Shown: positions 1-7,900 of the stretch, piece after piece
How positions within the stretch are numbered: position 1 is the first letter of the stretch
Layout of the letters: every line of letters begins with the position of its first letter
Source of the DNA: Syntrophales bacterium
GTDB lineage: Bacteria; Desulfobacterota; Syntrophia; Syntrophales; UBA8958
Assembly (NCBI GenBank): GCA_023231165.1
Contig: JALNVY010000050.1
Coordinates: 1-12,582 of the forward strand
Length of the DNA: 12,582 nucleotides
Direction of reading: 5' to 3'
Program-made: the position numbers and the translations under genes
The notes under the pieces: model-generated
Databases searched by the model: none
What the model saw: only the letters and a program-made list of their open reading frames with translations
What the model was told of the DNA's origin: nothing

Positions 1-864
1 GACCTGACGCTGGGCACCCGGATCGAGGTTGCTGTGGCGCCTGATGAATCCTCCGTCGTTTCCCAAAGCAATCAGGCGCCGGGAGACTTCTTCAACCAGC
101 GCTGGGCGGAGCTGTCCCTGACCAGCGGAAAGTATGGAAAGCTTTCCGTGGGAAAGGGGGACACCGCTTCCAACACTACGGCGGAGGTTGACCTGTCAAA
201 AACAGATTTGGTGCAGTACGCCAGTATTGCCGATATTTCCGGGGGGATGCTGTTCAGGGAAAAGAGCGGCGCCGGCATCCTCACTACCCTGAAGGTTTCC
301 GATGCCTTCAAGGATCTGGATGGCCTCAGTCGCCAGTCACGGTTACGCTATGATACCCCCCGCTTTTTTGGTTTCGGCCTTGCCGGTTCAATAGTCTCGG
401 GACAGCGCTCCGACCTTGCCCTGTTCTGGGGAACGGAAGGACACGGCTTCAAGGCGGCCGCGGCGGCGGCAGTGGCCAATCCCAGACTGGACAACACCGG
501 TCTCCAGTATGATGGATCGTTTTCTGCCCTCCATACAAAATCGGGACTGAATCTGACCATTTCCGGTGGCTTGCAGGAACGGGACATTGGAAATAATGCC
601 ACGAACCTTTATACAAAACTGGGTTGGCTGGCGGAGTTTACCAAGATTGGAACCACCGCCTTTGGTGTCGACTACACCCTCTCTCAAAACCTGCCGTGGT
701 CAGAAGACAAGGGATATTCGATAGGGGCATCGGTAGTGCAATCCTTCGACCGGTTTGCCACGGAGATGTATTTGCAGTATCGTATCTACTCTCTGGACAG
801 AAAATCCGGTCCGGCCGTGGGGGATATAAATGTCGGTACTGTTGGCGCCAGGGTGAAGTTCTGA
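1..864 (+). CDS. Porin-like outer-membrane beta-barrel protein (C-terminal part)
   Basis: The reading frame is open from base 1, so the gene starts outside the window; the GTG at 34 is internal to the frame and not preferred. The visible 287 residues alternate short amphipathic strands (for example SGGMLFREKSGAGILTTLKV, TSGKYGKLSVGKGDTASN) with glycine/aspartate turns. The protein ends in ARVKF, a terminal phenylalanine as expected of barrels recognised by the Bam machinery. An alanine run near residue 150 comes from a GCG/GCC repeat. It resembles the porin-like proteins of Proteobacteria with general porin folds, so I infer a channel or structural barrel in the outer membrane. No substrate can be assigned. 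It overlaps the next gene by one base, suggesting co-translation with the small lipoprotein. Confidence 0.7.
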   Translation, partial: DLTLGTRIEVAVAPDESSVVSQSNQAPGDFFNQRWAELSLTSGKYGKLSVGKGDTASNTTAEVDLSKTDLVQYASIADISGGMLFREKSGAGILTTLKVSDAFKDLDGLSRQSRLRYDTPRFFGFGLAGSIVSGQRSDLALFWGTEGHGFKAAAAAAVANPRLDNTGLQYDGSFSALHTKSGLNLTISGGLQERDIGNNATNLYTKLGWLAEFTKIGTTAFGVDYTLSQNLPWSEDKGYSIGASVVQSFDRFATEMYLQYRIYSLDRKSGPAVGDINVGTVGARVKF

Positions 865-1031
865 TGAAATTGATTGCCGCAGGAATACTCGTAATATGGC
901 TTTTTATCGGATGTAGCGGTTTTACCCCCTATCAGCCCCGCGATCATCGGGAAGAAGGACCGCAACAGGGGATCTTTACCGGCCCATCCGGTGAATATTC
1001 GATTGAACCGGGAAAGGCCGGACAGCCGTAG
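864..1031 (+). CDS. Small lipoprotein, 55 residues, hypothetical
   Basis: The ATG shares its A with the TGA of the porin-like gene (TGATG), a translational-coupling arrangement. The product begins MKLIAAGILVIWLFIGC and continues S: a charged N-terminus, a hydrophobic core and a lipobox (FIGC, Cys17) fitting lipoprotein signal peptidase II. The mature part is only about 39 residues, rich in Pro, Gly and charged residues, with no recognised domain and little expected structure. Ser at +2 is compatible with outer-membrane sorting under the usual Lol rule. Function unknown; the coupling to the barrel gene suggests it accompanies that protein in the envelope. It ends at a TAG one base before the convergent solute-binding remnant, so two convergent frames meet almost end to end. 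Confidence 0.65.
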   Translation: MKLIAAGILVIWLFIGCSGFTPYQPRDHREEGPQQGIFTGPSGEYSIEPGKAGQP

Positions 1032-1032
1032 T

Positions 1033-1215
1033 TCAGACCGTACCCTGTTTCCCCATTTGTTTTGCCTTCAACTGGATGTCATACTCCGTATCTTCATGAT
1101 TCTCTTCAAAGGCCTCGAAGGGCAGCCAGGCGGGTTTCCCCATGTAACGGATGTCAGGATGACGGACAAGCCATTCTTCCTCCGCCGGCGTTAACTTGAT
1201 TTTTTCGTCCCTGTC
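1033..1215 (-). pseudogene. Remnant of a second solute-binding domain behind two TAG codons
   Basis: This stretch continues, in the same frame, the upstream solute-binding gene. After its TAG (1225-1227) come GCG GAA, another TAG (1216-1218), then 60 open codons to a TGA at 1033. The residues include KIKLTPAEEEWLVRHPDIRY and PAWLPFEAF. They repeat the start pattern of the first domain (KAEKAFLAKHPVISIGIMDAWPP): an L/F-x-K/R-HP motif, then the PAW/DAW motif. This is the linker and N-terminal edge of a second periplasmic binding domain (SBP_bac_3 type). Such tandem domains are common in sensor proteins. The copy is truncated about 10 residues after the FEAF motif. Reading TAG as Trp (TGG) would restore an ordinary linker, so G-to-A changes or misread bases are the simplest cause. 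Confidence 0.6.
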
Positions 1216-1224
1216 CTATTCCGC

Positions 1225-2043
1225 CTATTTTCCATGGGCCTGCCGCTTTTCCTCTTCCGTGAGCGAAGCGAGGGCACTATCAAGAATGGAGACCATTTCC
1301 GGCCAGTCTTTGCGCACGCCGATCGCCAGGATGGAGCCGGGCTTGTTCAGACGCCCATGGATCTTCAGGTTTGAGATCAGCTCGTTTTCCAGGATATAAA
1401 CCGCCACGGCGCGGTTGCCGGCATAGGCTTCCGCCTCGCCGCGGGCCACAGCATCGATTGCCAGCCAGGTGTCGGGATATTCCCGGATGGTGACTTGCGG
1501 ATATTTTTCGGAAAAATATTTGACGCTGCCGAAGCGCTTTTCCAAGGCCAGGGTTTTCCCATAAAGATCCTTTTCGTGAGCGTAAAGATCCTTGCCTTTC
1601 GGCGCTACGATGACATGGGGAATTTCCATGTAGGGCCTGGTGAAATTCAGAAACTCCCCCCGTTCCGGATGGGGAGTCACGTCCATCAGCGCGTCGAGTG
1701 TCTTTTCCTTGACCTTGGCCATGTTTTCTTTGAACGGACCGGGAACGATCTTCAGCGCCCCTTTGAGCCGCTCATTGAGAAGCTTGATATAGGCAACGCC
1801 TAGTCCCTGGGGTCGGCCGTTTGCGTCCAGGTAATTGATCGGCGGCCAGGCATCCATGATGCCTATGGAAATGACGGGATGCTTGGCAAGGAAGGCTTTT
1901 TCCGCCTTCGTAGGTGAGAATGCATGGGGGTTGAGGGCTTGGCTCTTTGCGCTTGCCGGAAATGGCAAAGACAGAAGAGACAGGAAGAAAACAAAACTGA
2001 CGATTTTAGCGACCGTCACGAATCGATTGAGAGAAATAAGCAT
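1225..2043 (-). CDS. Periplasmic solute-binding domain protein (SBP_bac_3 family)
   Basis: The 272-residue product starts with a signal peptide: a hydrophobic run at about residues 12-28, then PASA and probable cleavage near residue 32. One bilobal family 3 solute-binding domain follows, with HPVISIGIMDAWPPINYLD at its start, GRPQGLGVAYIKLL, LMDVTPHPERGEFLNFTRPY, a central hinge segment, and GVRKDWPEMVSILDSALASLTEEEKR at the end. These are hallmarks of periplasmic binding or sensor domains of the BvgS-like kind rather than of a lone ABC amino-acid binder. An AAGGA stretch lies about 6 bases before the ATG. It lies 52 bases downstream of the HD-GYP gene on the same strand, so it may report a ligand to that signalling block. 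The protein stops at a TAG, after which a second domain continues in frame, so it is probably a truncated form of a longer sensor. Confidence 0.75.
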   Translation of the reverse strand: MLISLNRFVTVAKIVSFVFFLSLLSLPFPASAKSQALNPHAFSPTKAEKAFLAKHPVISIGIMDAWPPINYLDANGRPQGLGVAYIKLLNERLKGALKIVPGPFKENMAKVKEKTLDALMDVTPHPERGEFLNFTRPYMEIPHVIVAPKGKDLYAHEKDLYGKTLALEKRFGSVKYFSEKYPQVTIREYPDTWLAIDAVARGEAEAYAGNRAVAVYILENELISNLKIHGRLNKPGSILAIGVRKDWPEMVSILDSALASLTEEEKRQAHGK

Positions 2044-2095
2044 TTTTATTCCTTTCCCCGCTTTTACAACATCGAATATTTAGTTGCTGATAAAA

Positions 2096-4678
2096 TCATG
2101 TCCTTTCAAGTTGAAAACCTTTGTCCCGGAATAATCTCAGGCAGGCATCCACCGCATCAGCATCATAAAGCGTCCCTTTATTGTTCTCGATCTCTGCCAG
2201 TGCCGTATTTAATCCCAAGGCGGGACGATAGGGACGATGGGATGCCATAGATTCCACAACATCAGCTATGGCAAGGATACGGGCCTCCAGGAGGATTTCT
2301 TCCCCAATCAGGCCCTGGGGATAACCGGTTCCATCCATCCGCTCATGGTGCTCCCGAATCATCCTCGCAACAGGCCAGGGGAATTCAATGCCTTTCAATA
2401 TATCATAACCGGACTGGGCATGGGTTTTGATAAGGCTGAATTCCAATGCCGTTAATTTTTTCGGATTACTGAGAATTTCCGCCGGAACGGATATCTTGCC
2501 GAGGTCATGGATGGCAGACGCCATCCGGATTCCATCGATCTGATCGGCGGGAAGTTTCATCTCCGTTGCCATCGCCCGGGCCAGATCAGCCACTTTTCTT
2601 TGATGGCCAGCCGTGTAAGGATCCCTTATTTCAACAATCACCGCTATGGCCTGGACGGTTGCTCCCAAAGACTTTCTCATCCGTTCGGCCATCTCTTTCC
2701 TGCCCGTGATATCCTCACCTATCCCCTCGTAATAGAGGATCTGTCCTTTTTCATCACGGACCGCTTGCATGGTAATCGATACCCAGAAGACGCTCCCATC
2801 CTTCCTGTGAAGCTGAGTTTCATGATTTATTACGGAACCTTGCTCTTCGATGATCTCCCTGAGCTTCGTATGTTCTTCGGAATTGACATAAAACTGACGG
2901 GCCACATCGGCGACATCTGTCATGAGTTCCTCGGGAGTTTTGTAGCCGAACATATTTGCCATGGCCTGATTGGCCAAGATGATTCTCCCTGTCGGTGTTG
3001 ACCGGTAGATGCCTTCCTGGGCATTTTCAAAGATACTCCGGTATCTTTCCTCGGCCTGTTGAAGGTTTTCCTGGGTTCGTCTGCGTTCCGTATCGTCACG
3101 GATGCACTCGATGGCCGCAACAACCTCTCCCCCTGCATTCCGCAGCAAAGACGCCGTTGCTGACAAATGTGTTTTGCCGCCAATCAGACCGGGGGCATAG
3201 GCCTCACCGAAAAGAAGGTCACCCACCCTTTGTAAGTGAGTATGGGATTTATCCTTTGCCGGCTCTTGATGCAGAGCCATGTCAATCAGGATCGGCCTCC
3301 TTTCTCCGTAAAAGGGGAGGGCATATTCATAATCTCCCTTGCCCAGCATGTCTGTCGCCTTGACCCCGGTCATAATCTCCATGGCCCGGTTCCAGGCAAT
3401 GACTTTGCCTTCGTTGTCGATGACCAGTGTGGCATCAGGAAGAAATTCGATTATGTCAGACAGGCGTTGTTCCGAAGATAGTAGCGCCTCCTCGGCTCTT
3501 TTGCGGTTGGTGATGTCCTCGGAGATGCCCAACAGGTATTCGGATTCTCCCTTCGCGTTCAGAATCGGCACCTTCTTGGTGTGTATTGTACGCTCTCCCT
3601 TGTTGCGGGTTTGCAGGGGTTCTTCCGGTATATCCAAAACATCCTTCCCACTCAAAACTGCCCGGTCTTTTTCCGTAAAGAAGTCTGCCTGATCCTTCGG
3701 GAATAAATCGTAATCGTTCATTCCCAGAAGATCCTCCCTGGAATAACCCAGAAGCTCCTCTCCCGCCCGGTTGAACCGGACGAACCGGAGGTCCTTGGCA
3801 TCCTTGAGAAAGATCATATCCGGGATATTCTCGATGATGGAGTCCAAGAGCGTATTTGTCCGGAGTAGAGCGTTTTCCGCCTGCTTGCGCTCAGTTATGT
3901 CAATGCCGACCCCCACGAAAATATCAATATCCCCCCCTTTCTGGATCACGGGTCGGCCATGCCATTCCACTAAGTAGGTCCGGCCTGATCTGCTGATAAT
4001 CCGGTTTTCGTTGATATTCGCCTTTCTCTCCCGGACAATTTTCTGAAAGACCTCGACGAGCTTCATGCGGTCTTCTTCCGGCACAAAAGTTGTCAGGTAA
4101 TCGACCCCCTTGATCTCCTCTGTGGTATATTCGAGGGCGTCCAATAAAGACTGGTTCATCATCAGGGTTTTCCCGTCAAAACCAATTGCCACGATGAATG
4201 CCGGAGAAGTGTCGAGAAGCAACTGACTGAATATTTTCTCCTTGCGGAATTTTTCTTCACTTTTCAGCAAAGCCTTCTCCGCCTGCTGTCGTTTGATTCT
4301 CGAATCAGACTCTATCAGCCCTCGTTTAATAGCAGGAACGAGTCGGGATAGGTTGTCTTTCATTATATAATCATAGGCGCCGATCCGCATGCACTCCACC
4401 GCCATTTCCTCGCCAATGGCGCCGGAAACTATGATCAGAGGAAGGTCGATACCTATTTCCTTCAACAGGGCAATGGCGGCCAGCCCGCTGAATTTCGGCA
4501 TCGTGTAGTCGCACAAAATAATGTCCCAGCTCTTCTCCCGGAGGGCGGTGCGCATGGCCTCGGCCGTCTCCACTCGCTCATATTCCGGCTCGTAACCACA
4601 CTTCTTGAGTTCACGGATCGTCAACAGGGCGTCGTCTTCCGAATCCTCAACTATGAGAATACGTAACGGCTTGTTCAT
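2096..4678 (-). CDS. Response-regulator/multi-PAS HD-GYP protein, putative c-di-GMP phosphodiesterase
   Basis: An 860-residue cytoplasmic signalling protein with no membrane segment. The receiver domain spans about 1-125 (acidic pair E11/D12, phosphoacceptor D57 in CDYTMP, K107). It is followed by about four PAS/PAC modules (roughly 145-265, 275-395, 400-535, 540-662), each ending in a DIT/DDT-x-R-K/R motif and joined by coiled-coil linkers. The HD-GYP domain is at about 670-855, with YTAGH (H692), HDLGK (H724, D725), H753, EHHE (H777, H778) and DGTGYP (782-787), the full set for metal binding and c-di-GMP hydrolysis. I infer that phosphorylation and PAS ligands control c-di-GMP breakdown. 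It starts 10 bases after the stop of the response regulator, behind a GGGGA stretch, so they are one transcription unit. Confidence 0.9.
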   Translation of the reverse strand: MNKPLRILIVEDSEDDALLTIRELKKCGYEPEYERVETAEAMRTALREKSWDIILCDYTMPKFSGLAAIALLKEIGIDLPLIIVSGAIGEEMAVECMRIGAYDYIMKDNLSRLVPAIKRGLIESDSRIKRQQAEKALLKSEEKFRKEKIFSQLLLDTSPAFIVAIGFDGKTLMMNQSLLDALEYTTEEIKGVDYLTTFVPEEDRMKLVEVFQKIVRERKANINENRIISRSGRTYLVEWHGRPVIQKGGDIDIFVGVGIDITERKQAENALLRTNTLLDSIIENIPDMIFLKDAKDLRFVRFNRAGEELLGYSREDLLGMNDYDLFPKDQADFFTEKDRAVLSGKDVLDIPEEPLQTRNKGERTIHTKKVPILNAKGESEYLLGISEDITNRKRAEEALLSSEQRLSDIIEFLPDATLVIDNEGKVIAWNRAMEIMTGVKATDMLGKGDYEYALPFYGERRPILIDMALHQEPAKDKSHTHLQRVGDLLFGEAYAPGLIGGKTHLSATASLLRNAGGEVVAAIECIRDDTERRRTQENLQQAEERYRSIFENAQEGIYRSTPTGRIILANQAMANMFGYKTPEELMTDVADVARQFYVNSEEHTKLREIIEEQGSVINHETQLHRKDGSVFWVSITMQAVRDEKGQILYYEGIGEDITGRKEMAERMRKSLGATVQAIAVIVEIRDPYTAGHQRKVADLARAMATEMKLPADQIDGIRMASAIHDLGKISVPAEILSNPKKLTALEFSLIKTHAQSGYDILKGIEFPWPVARMIREHHERMDGTGYPQGLIGEEILLEARILAIADVVESMASHRPYRPALGLNTALAEIENNKGTLYDADAVDACLRLFRDKGFQLERT

Positions 4679-4688
4679 CTTTTTTCCC

Positions 4689-5132
4689 CTACTTTCCTAT
4701 TGGAGGCGGTTCATTCCATATAAGCCAGTAAAGTCCAAGTTGCTTGATGGCCTCCACGAACTGGCTAAACTCGACAGGTTTGCGGATATAACTGTTGGCA
4801 CCCAGGCTGTACCCGTTGATCACGTCCTTTTCTTCCGACGATGAGGTCAGGATGACCACCGGAAGCAGTCTTGTGCGCTCATCCTGGCGAATCTTTTTCA
4901 AGACTTCCATGCCGTCTATTTTGGGCAGTTTCAGATCCAGCAGGGTGACGATGGGCAGATCCTTTATATCCCGCCCGGCATGCACCCCCGTGCCAAACAG
5001 GAAATCCAGGGCTTCCACACCATCTTTCGCAATAATCACCCTGTTCAGGATATTGTTCTTCCTGAAGGCCCGTAAGGTTAACTCCACATCATCAGGATTG
5101 TCCTCCACCAGCAGGATTATTTTCTCTGTCAT
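4689..5132 (-). CDS. Single-domain response regulator (Rcp1-like receiver)
   Basis: A 147-residue stand-alone receiver domain with no output domain. Visible residues are the acidic pocket (E10, D11), phosphoacceptor D66 in LLDLKLPKIDG, T96/S97 in LTSSS and K118 in RKPVEF. The pattern VEDNPDDVELTLRAFRKNN plus the insertion between strand 2 and D66 (FLFGTG) is typical of the Rcp1-type receivers that pair with phytochrome-like or PAS kinases. It begins behind AGGGAG spaced 6 bases from the ATG and ends at TAG 10 bases before the HD-GYP gene. The kinase normally found next to it is present only as a C-terminal stub (5177-5428), so its phosphodonor must now be encoded elsewhere, or it is orphaned. 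Confidence 0.88.
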   Translation of the reverse strand: MTEKIILLVEDNPDDVELTLRAFRKNNILNRVIIAKDGVEALDFLFGTGVHAGRDIKDLPIVTLLDLKLPKIDGMEVLKKIRQDERTRLLPVVILTSSSEEKDVINGYSLGANSYIRKPVEFSQFVEAIKQLGLYWLIWNEPPPIGK

Positions 5133-5145
5133 GGTTTTCTCCCTA

Positions 5146-5178
5146 AAAGTGAATTGTTTATTGGGAGTATCTCACTTT
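5146..5178 (-). repeat. Inverted repeat between kinase remnant and response regulator
   Basis: AAAGTGA (5146-5152) and TCACTTT (5172-5178) form a 7-bp stem with a 19-base loop. One arm overlaps the kinase stop codon. No T-tract follows, so it is not a clear terminator; an mRNA-processing hairpin or chance are both possible. Confidence 0.3.
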
Positions 5179-5428
5179 AAAGGGGCAGAGTAAAGTATAA
5201 TGTCGCCCCTTTCCCGACCTCTCCTTCCGCCCAGACGTGACCACCGTGGCGGTTTATTACCAGGCGGACCGTCGCCAGGCCGATCCCTGTCCCGGCGAAT
5301 TCCTCCGTGGTATGAAGGCGCTGAAAGGCGCCGAACAGCTTGTCCACATAGGTCATGTCAAAGCCCACACCGTTATCCCGGATAAAATAGAGGGTTTCTC
5401 CATCCTTGACTGTAGCTCCAATCCCCGG
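5177..5428 (-). pseudogene. Histidine kinase remnant (C-terminal ATPase part only)
   Basis: About 83 codons are open from just after an in-frame TAA (5429-5431) to the TAA at 5177. They encode the C-terminal half of a HATPase_c domain: VKDGETLYFIRDNGVGFDM (G1 box, DNGVGF), KLFGAFQRLH (F box), GTGIGLATV (G2 box), RHGGHVWAEGEVGKGATLYF and the LPL end. The N box, the phosphoacceptor histidine domain and any sensor domains are missing. No ribosome binding site or convincing start precedes it; an ATG at 5368 lies inside the G1 box. The form fits the PAS-type kinases normally encoded next to Rcp1-like receivers, and the receiver gene does follow directly. The lost 5' part ends within 85 bases of the aminotransferase gene, so a deletion or rearrangement joint probably lies in 5429-5512. 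Confidence 0.8.
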
Positions 5429-5512
5429 TTAGGCATCGCTAATCTCTGTAAACCGTCCGGTGTGAAAACACATGCCAGATGGTATGGGGCGCTGAGAGTT
5501 AGCTGTCTCCGG

Positions 5513-6721
5513 TTATCCGCTCTTTCTCATAATTTTATCGATTGCTTCTTCGAGCAACATCAGTCCTTCTTCCATCTCTTCCTGCTTGATATTCAGGGCA
5601 GGGAATATCCTGATCATGTTTCCTTGAGTTTGCCTGACAAACAGGTATTTAGCGAGACATTCGTCGGCAACATCACTGGCGATTTTCTCATCGCTGAACT
5701 CTATCGCCAGAAGCAGCCCTCTGCCTCGGACATCACTTATCATCTCTGGATATGTCCGCATCCACTTATGCATACGATCAAGGGCAAACACGCCTGTTTT
5801 TAAAATATCGGCAGAGACATTGTGGTCAAGCAAATACTTAATAACAGCATAAGCCACGGCACAACCGAGCGGATTACCACAGTAGGTGCCGCCGTGATCA
5901 CCGGGCTCAAGCTTCGCGGCAACGGCCTCCGATATTGCAAAGGCGCCGAATGGGAAACCTCCTGCTATTCCTTTTGCCATGGTCATAAAGTCTGCTTCAA
6001 TATTCAAAGGGCCAATCGCAAACATCGGGCCGGTTCGGCAAAACCCTGTCTGTATTTCATCTATGATGAGCAGACTGCCGTTTGCCTTGCACAGCCTGCT
6101 AACCTCTTTAAGATAACCGTCGGCAGGAATTATTACGCCACCTTCGCCTTGAATCGGCTCTAAAATCAGCGCTGCCACATTATTGTTAAAGGTCCTTTTC
6201 AAGACCTCCAGATCATTATAGGGGACAAACCGATAGTTGGGCATCAACGGGTTGTATTTCTCCCTGTGCTTGGTCTGACCTGTGGCTGATGTTGTGCTGA
6301 TTGTCCGACCATGGAAGCTCTGGTCCATGGCGATCACGTCCAGCCTGCCTGTTGCTTTGCGCGCCAGCTTAATAGCGGCATCGTTCGCTTCCGCCCCGCT
6401 GTTGGAGAAAAATACCCGGGTCAGAGGTGGGGGGAGGATTCCGCTCATCAACGACAGAAGACGGGCACGTACCGAAGAGTAAGTCAGCCCCGAATTTGGA
6501 TTCTGGATGATTTTCTTGCTCTGTTCCAGGAGCGAATCGGTGATCACCGGATGGGCGTGACCAAGGCATGTGACTCCCCAGCCTGAAGTGAAGTCTATAA
6601 ACCTGTTTCCTTCTTCATCCCAGACATGGACGCCTGCACCCCGCTCAATCGAGACAGGTATCTTTCTAAAAAATGGTGGTGTGTATTTGTCTTCTACATG
6701 AATTGTCCTTGAGGTTGTCAT
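5513..6721 (-). CDS. Class III PLP-dependent aminotransferase (ArgD-like)
   Basis: The 402-residue length is normal for acetylornithine-type aminotransferases. Family marks in order: DEEGNRFIDFTSGWGVTCLGH (35-55), SNSGAEANDAAIKLAR (106-121), SFHGRT (135-140), EPIQGEGG (188-195), DEIQTGFCRTG (D221 contacts the PLP ring nitrogen), MAKGIAGGFP with Schiff-base Lys250, and TYCGNPLGCAVA. It transfers an amino group to or from the end of an omega-amino acid; acetylornithine, succinyl-diaminopimelate or another substrate cannot be told apart by eye. Its position behind dapA favours a role in diaminopimelate/lysine synthesis, by inference. An AAGGAG lies 8 bases before the ATG. No terminator follows, so transcripts may run on into the kinase stub and response regulator. 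Confidence 0.85.
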   Translation of the reverse strand: MTTSRTIHVEDKYTPPFFRKIPVSIERGAGVHVWDEEGNRFIDFTSGWGVTCLGHAHPVITDSLLEQSKKIIQNPNSGLTYSSVRARLLSLMSGILPPPLTRVFFSNSGAEANDAAIKLARKATGRLDVIAMDQSFHGRTISTTSATGQTKHREKYNPLMPNYRFVPYNDLEVLKRTFNNNVAALILEPIQGEGGVIIPADGYLKEVSRLCKANGSLLIIDEIQTGFCRTGPMFAIGPLNIEADFMTMAKGIAGGFPFGAFAISEAVAAKLEPGDHGGTYCGNPLGCAVAYAVIKYLLDHNVSADILKTGVFALDRMHKWMRTYPEMISDVRGRGLLLAIEFSDEKIASDVADECLAKYLFVRQTQGNMIRIFPALNIKQEEMEEGLMLLEEAIDKIMRKSG

Positions 6722-6842
6722 TATCCCATCTCCTTATTGAAGAAAAATTCTTTAATCCCGTGGATATTGGAATGACGGAGATAGAAATATATTTCCACGA
6801 CGAATATGATATTACCACGTCTCCGACCCTGGGGAAGGAGCA

Positions 6843-6885
6843 TGTTGAGCCGCCGTGCAGTTATATAGTGGGCGGCGGCTCAACA
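6843..6885 (-). repeat. Long perfect inverted repeat between dapA and the aminotransferase
   Basis: TGTTGAGCCGCC (6843-6854) pairs perfectly with GGCGGCTCAACA (6874-6885), a 12-bp GC-rich stem extended by one more G-C pair (6855/6873), around a loop of about 17 bases. There is no T-tract on either side, so it is not a standard intrinsic terminator. It sits 15 bases after the dapA stop and about 120 bases before the aminotransferase start. It could stabilise or process the dicistronic message, or be an interspersed palindrome. Confidence 0.5.
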
Positions 6886-6899
6886 GCTCATCGATTATG

Positions 6900-7803
6900 C
6901 TACCGGTTCAGCAGACCGAACTGATGTAAAGCCTGACGTAGCGTCTCGCGGTTTTCTGGCTTCAGGGGGACCAAGGGCAGTCGCACCTTTCCTGCAGGCA
7001 ACCCCATCATGGCCATGGCCTCCTTGACGGGAACCGGATTCGTTTCGATAAACAGCATCTGCACTAATGGCAGCGTTTTAAAATGAATCTTCCGTGATGC
7101 ATTAATTTCTCCCGCAAGATAGAGATGGACCATTTCACGGTATTGCTTTCCGACAATATGAGACACGGCCAATATCCCGCCGTCACCTCCTAAAGCCATC
7201 ATTGGAAACGTCAGTGCGTCTTCTCCGCAAAGGACAAAACTTCTTTGCCCTATCACGGGTGGCCCGGATGATCTCCATGGTGACCATCAAATTACCACAC
7301 GCATCCTTCATGCCTATAATATAGTCTATCTTGGAAAGGGCAATCATGGTTTCGGACTCAATGAGCCGTCCCGTTCGCGAGGGGATATTATAGATGAACA
7401 GTGGCAGCTTTGTTGCCTCGGCAATCGTTTCGAAATGTTTCAACAGACCACCTTGTGTAGGTCTGTTATAATAGGGGCATACTTGCAGACTTGCCGATAC
7501 GCCCATATCCGCAGCATGCTTTGTCATCTCGATAGCCTCTTTGGTACTGTTAGAGCCTGTTCCAGCCATCACTGGCACTCTGCCCCCGACTTCGTCGATC
7601 ACGATTTTAATGACCTTGGCATGCTCGTCATGATCCAATGTCGGGGATTCCCCGGTCGTCCCACAGGGGACAATGCCATCACATTTCACATCTTCTATGT
7701 AGTAATTGACAAGTTGGCGAAGCCCAGCCTCGTCTATGGAATAGTCGTCTCTAAAAGGCGTTATGATGGGCACATGACATCCGGCCCAAGATTGTGTTTT
7801 CAT
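6900..7803 (-). pseudogene. dapA: 4-hydroxy-tetrahydrodipicolinate synthase (DapA), frameshifted
   Basis: The product is DHDPS, which condenses aspartate semialdehyde with pyruvate at the start of the diaminopimelate/lysine pathway. All key residues are visible: T49/T50 in CGTTGE, Y112 in CPYYNRP, Y138 and R143 in FIYNIPSR, and Schiff-base K166 in GMKDACG. Near residue 188 the frame slips: it continues in the next frame as FVLCGEDALTFPMMALGGDGG and runs to LLNR and a TAG. One extra base in the AAAA run at 7236-7239 (TTTT in the gene) explains it; removing one restores KKFVLCGED and a normal 300-residue enzyme. The start at 7803 (MKTQSW) is chosen because AAGGAG lies 7 bases upstream; the earlier in-frame ATG at 7824 would place that site inside the gene. 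Real mutation and sequencing error cannot be separated here. Confidence 0.88.
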
Positions 7804-7867
7804 AGGTACTCCTTTATATTTCAATTAGATGCATAGTTGTTAATTCCAACAAATATCCTATCAAAGC

Positions 7868-7900
7868 AAAAAAAAAGCCACGGGGCTTACCCGTGGCTTT
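7868..7900 (-). terminator. Intrinsic terminator in the dapA leader
   Basis: Read on the minus strand: AAAGCCACGGG, loop TAAGC, CCCGTGGCTTT, then an unbroken run of T ending at 7868. The perfect 11-bp stem (7874-7884 with 7890-7900) plus nine T residues is a textbook rho-independent terminator. It lies about 65 bases upstream of the dapA start and downstream of a promoter at 8052-8080, so it would stop dapA transcripts before the gene unless it is disrupted. That makes it an attenuator. Its orientation also lets it end stray transcripts from the AmmeMemoRadiSam operon. Confidence 0.85.

Noticed and set aside
1216..1227. Pyrrolysine-type recoding of TAG in the solute-binding gene
   Set aside because: TAG ends several ordinary genes in the window, two TAGs three codons apart would be odd for a purposeful insertion, and no pyl genes are visible.
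3000..4000. Long plus-strand open frames opposite the HD-GYP gene
   Set aside because: They mirror the coding strand of a clear multi-domain protein, have no domain pattern of their own and no ribosome sites.
5460..5473. GTGT-GAAA-ACAC mini-hairpin after the aminotransferase
   Set aside because: A 4-bp stem with no T-tract is too weak to call a terminator.
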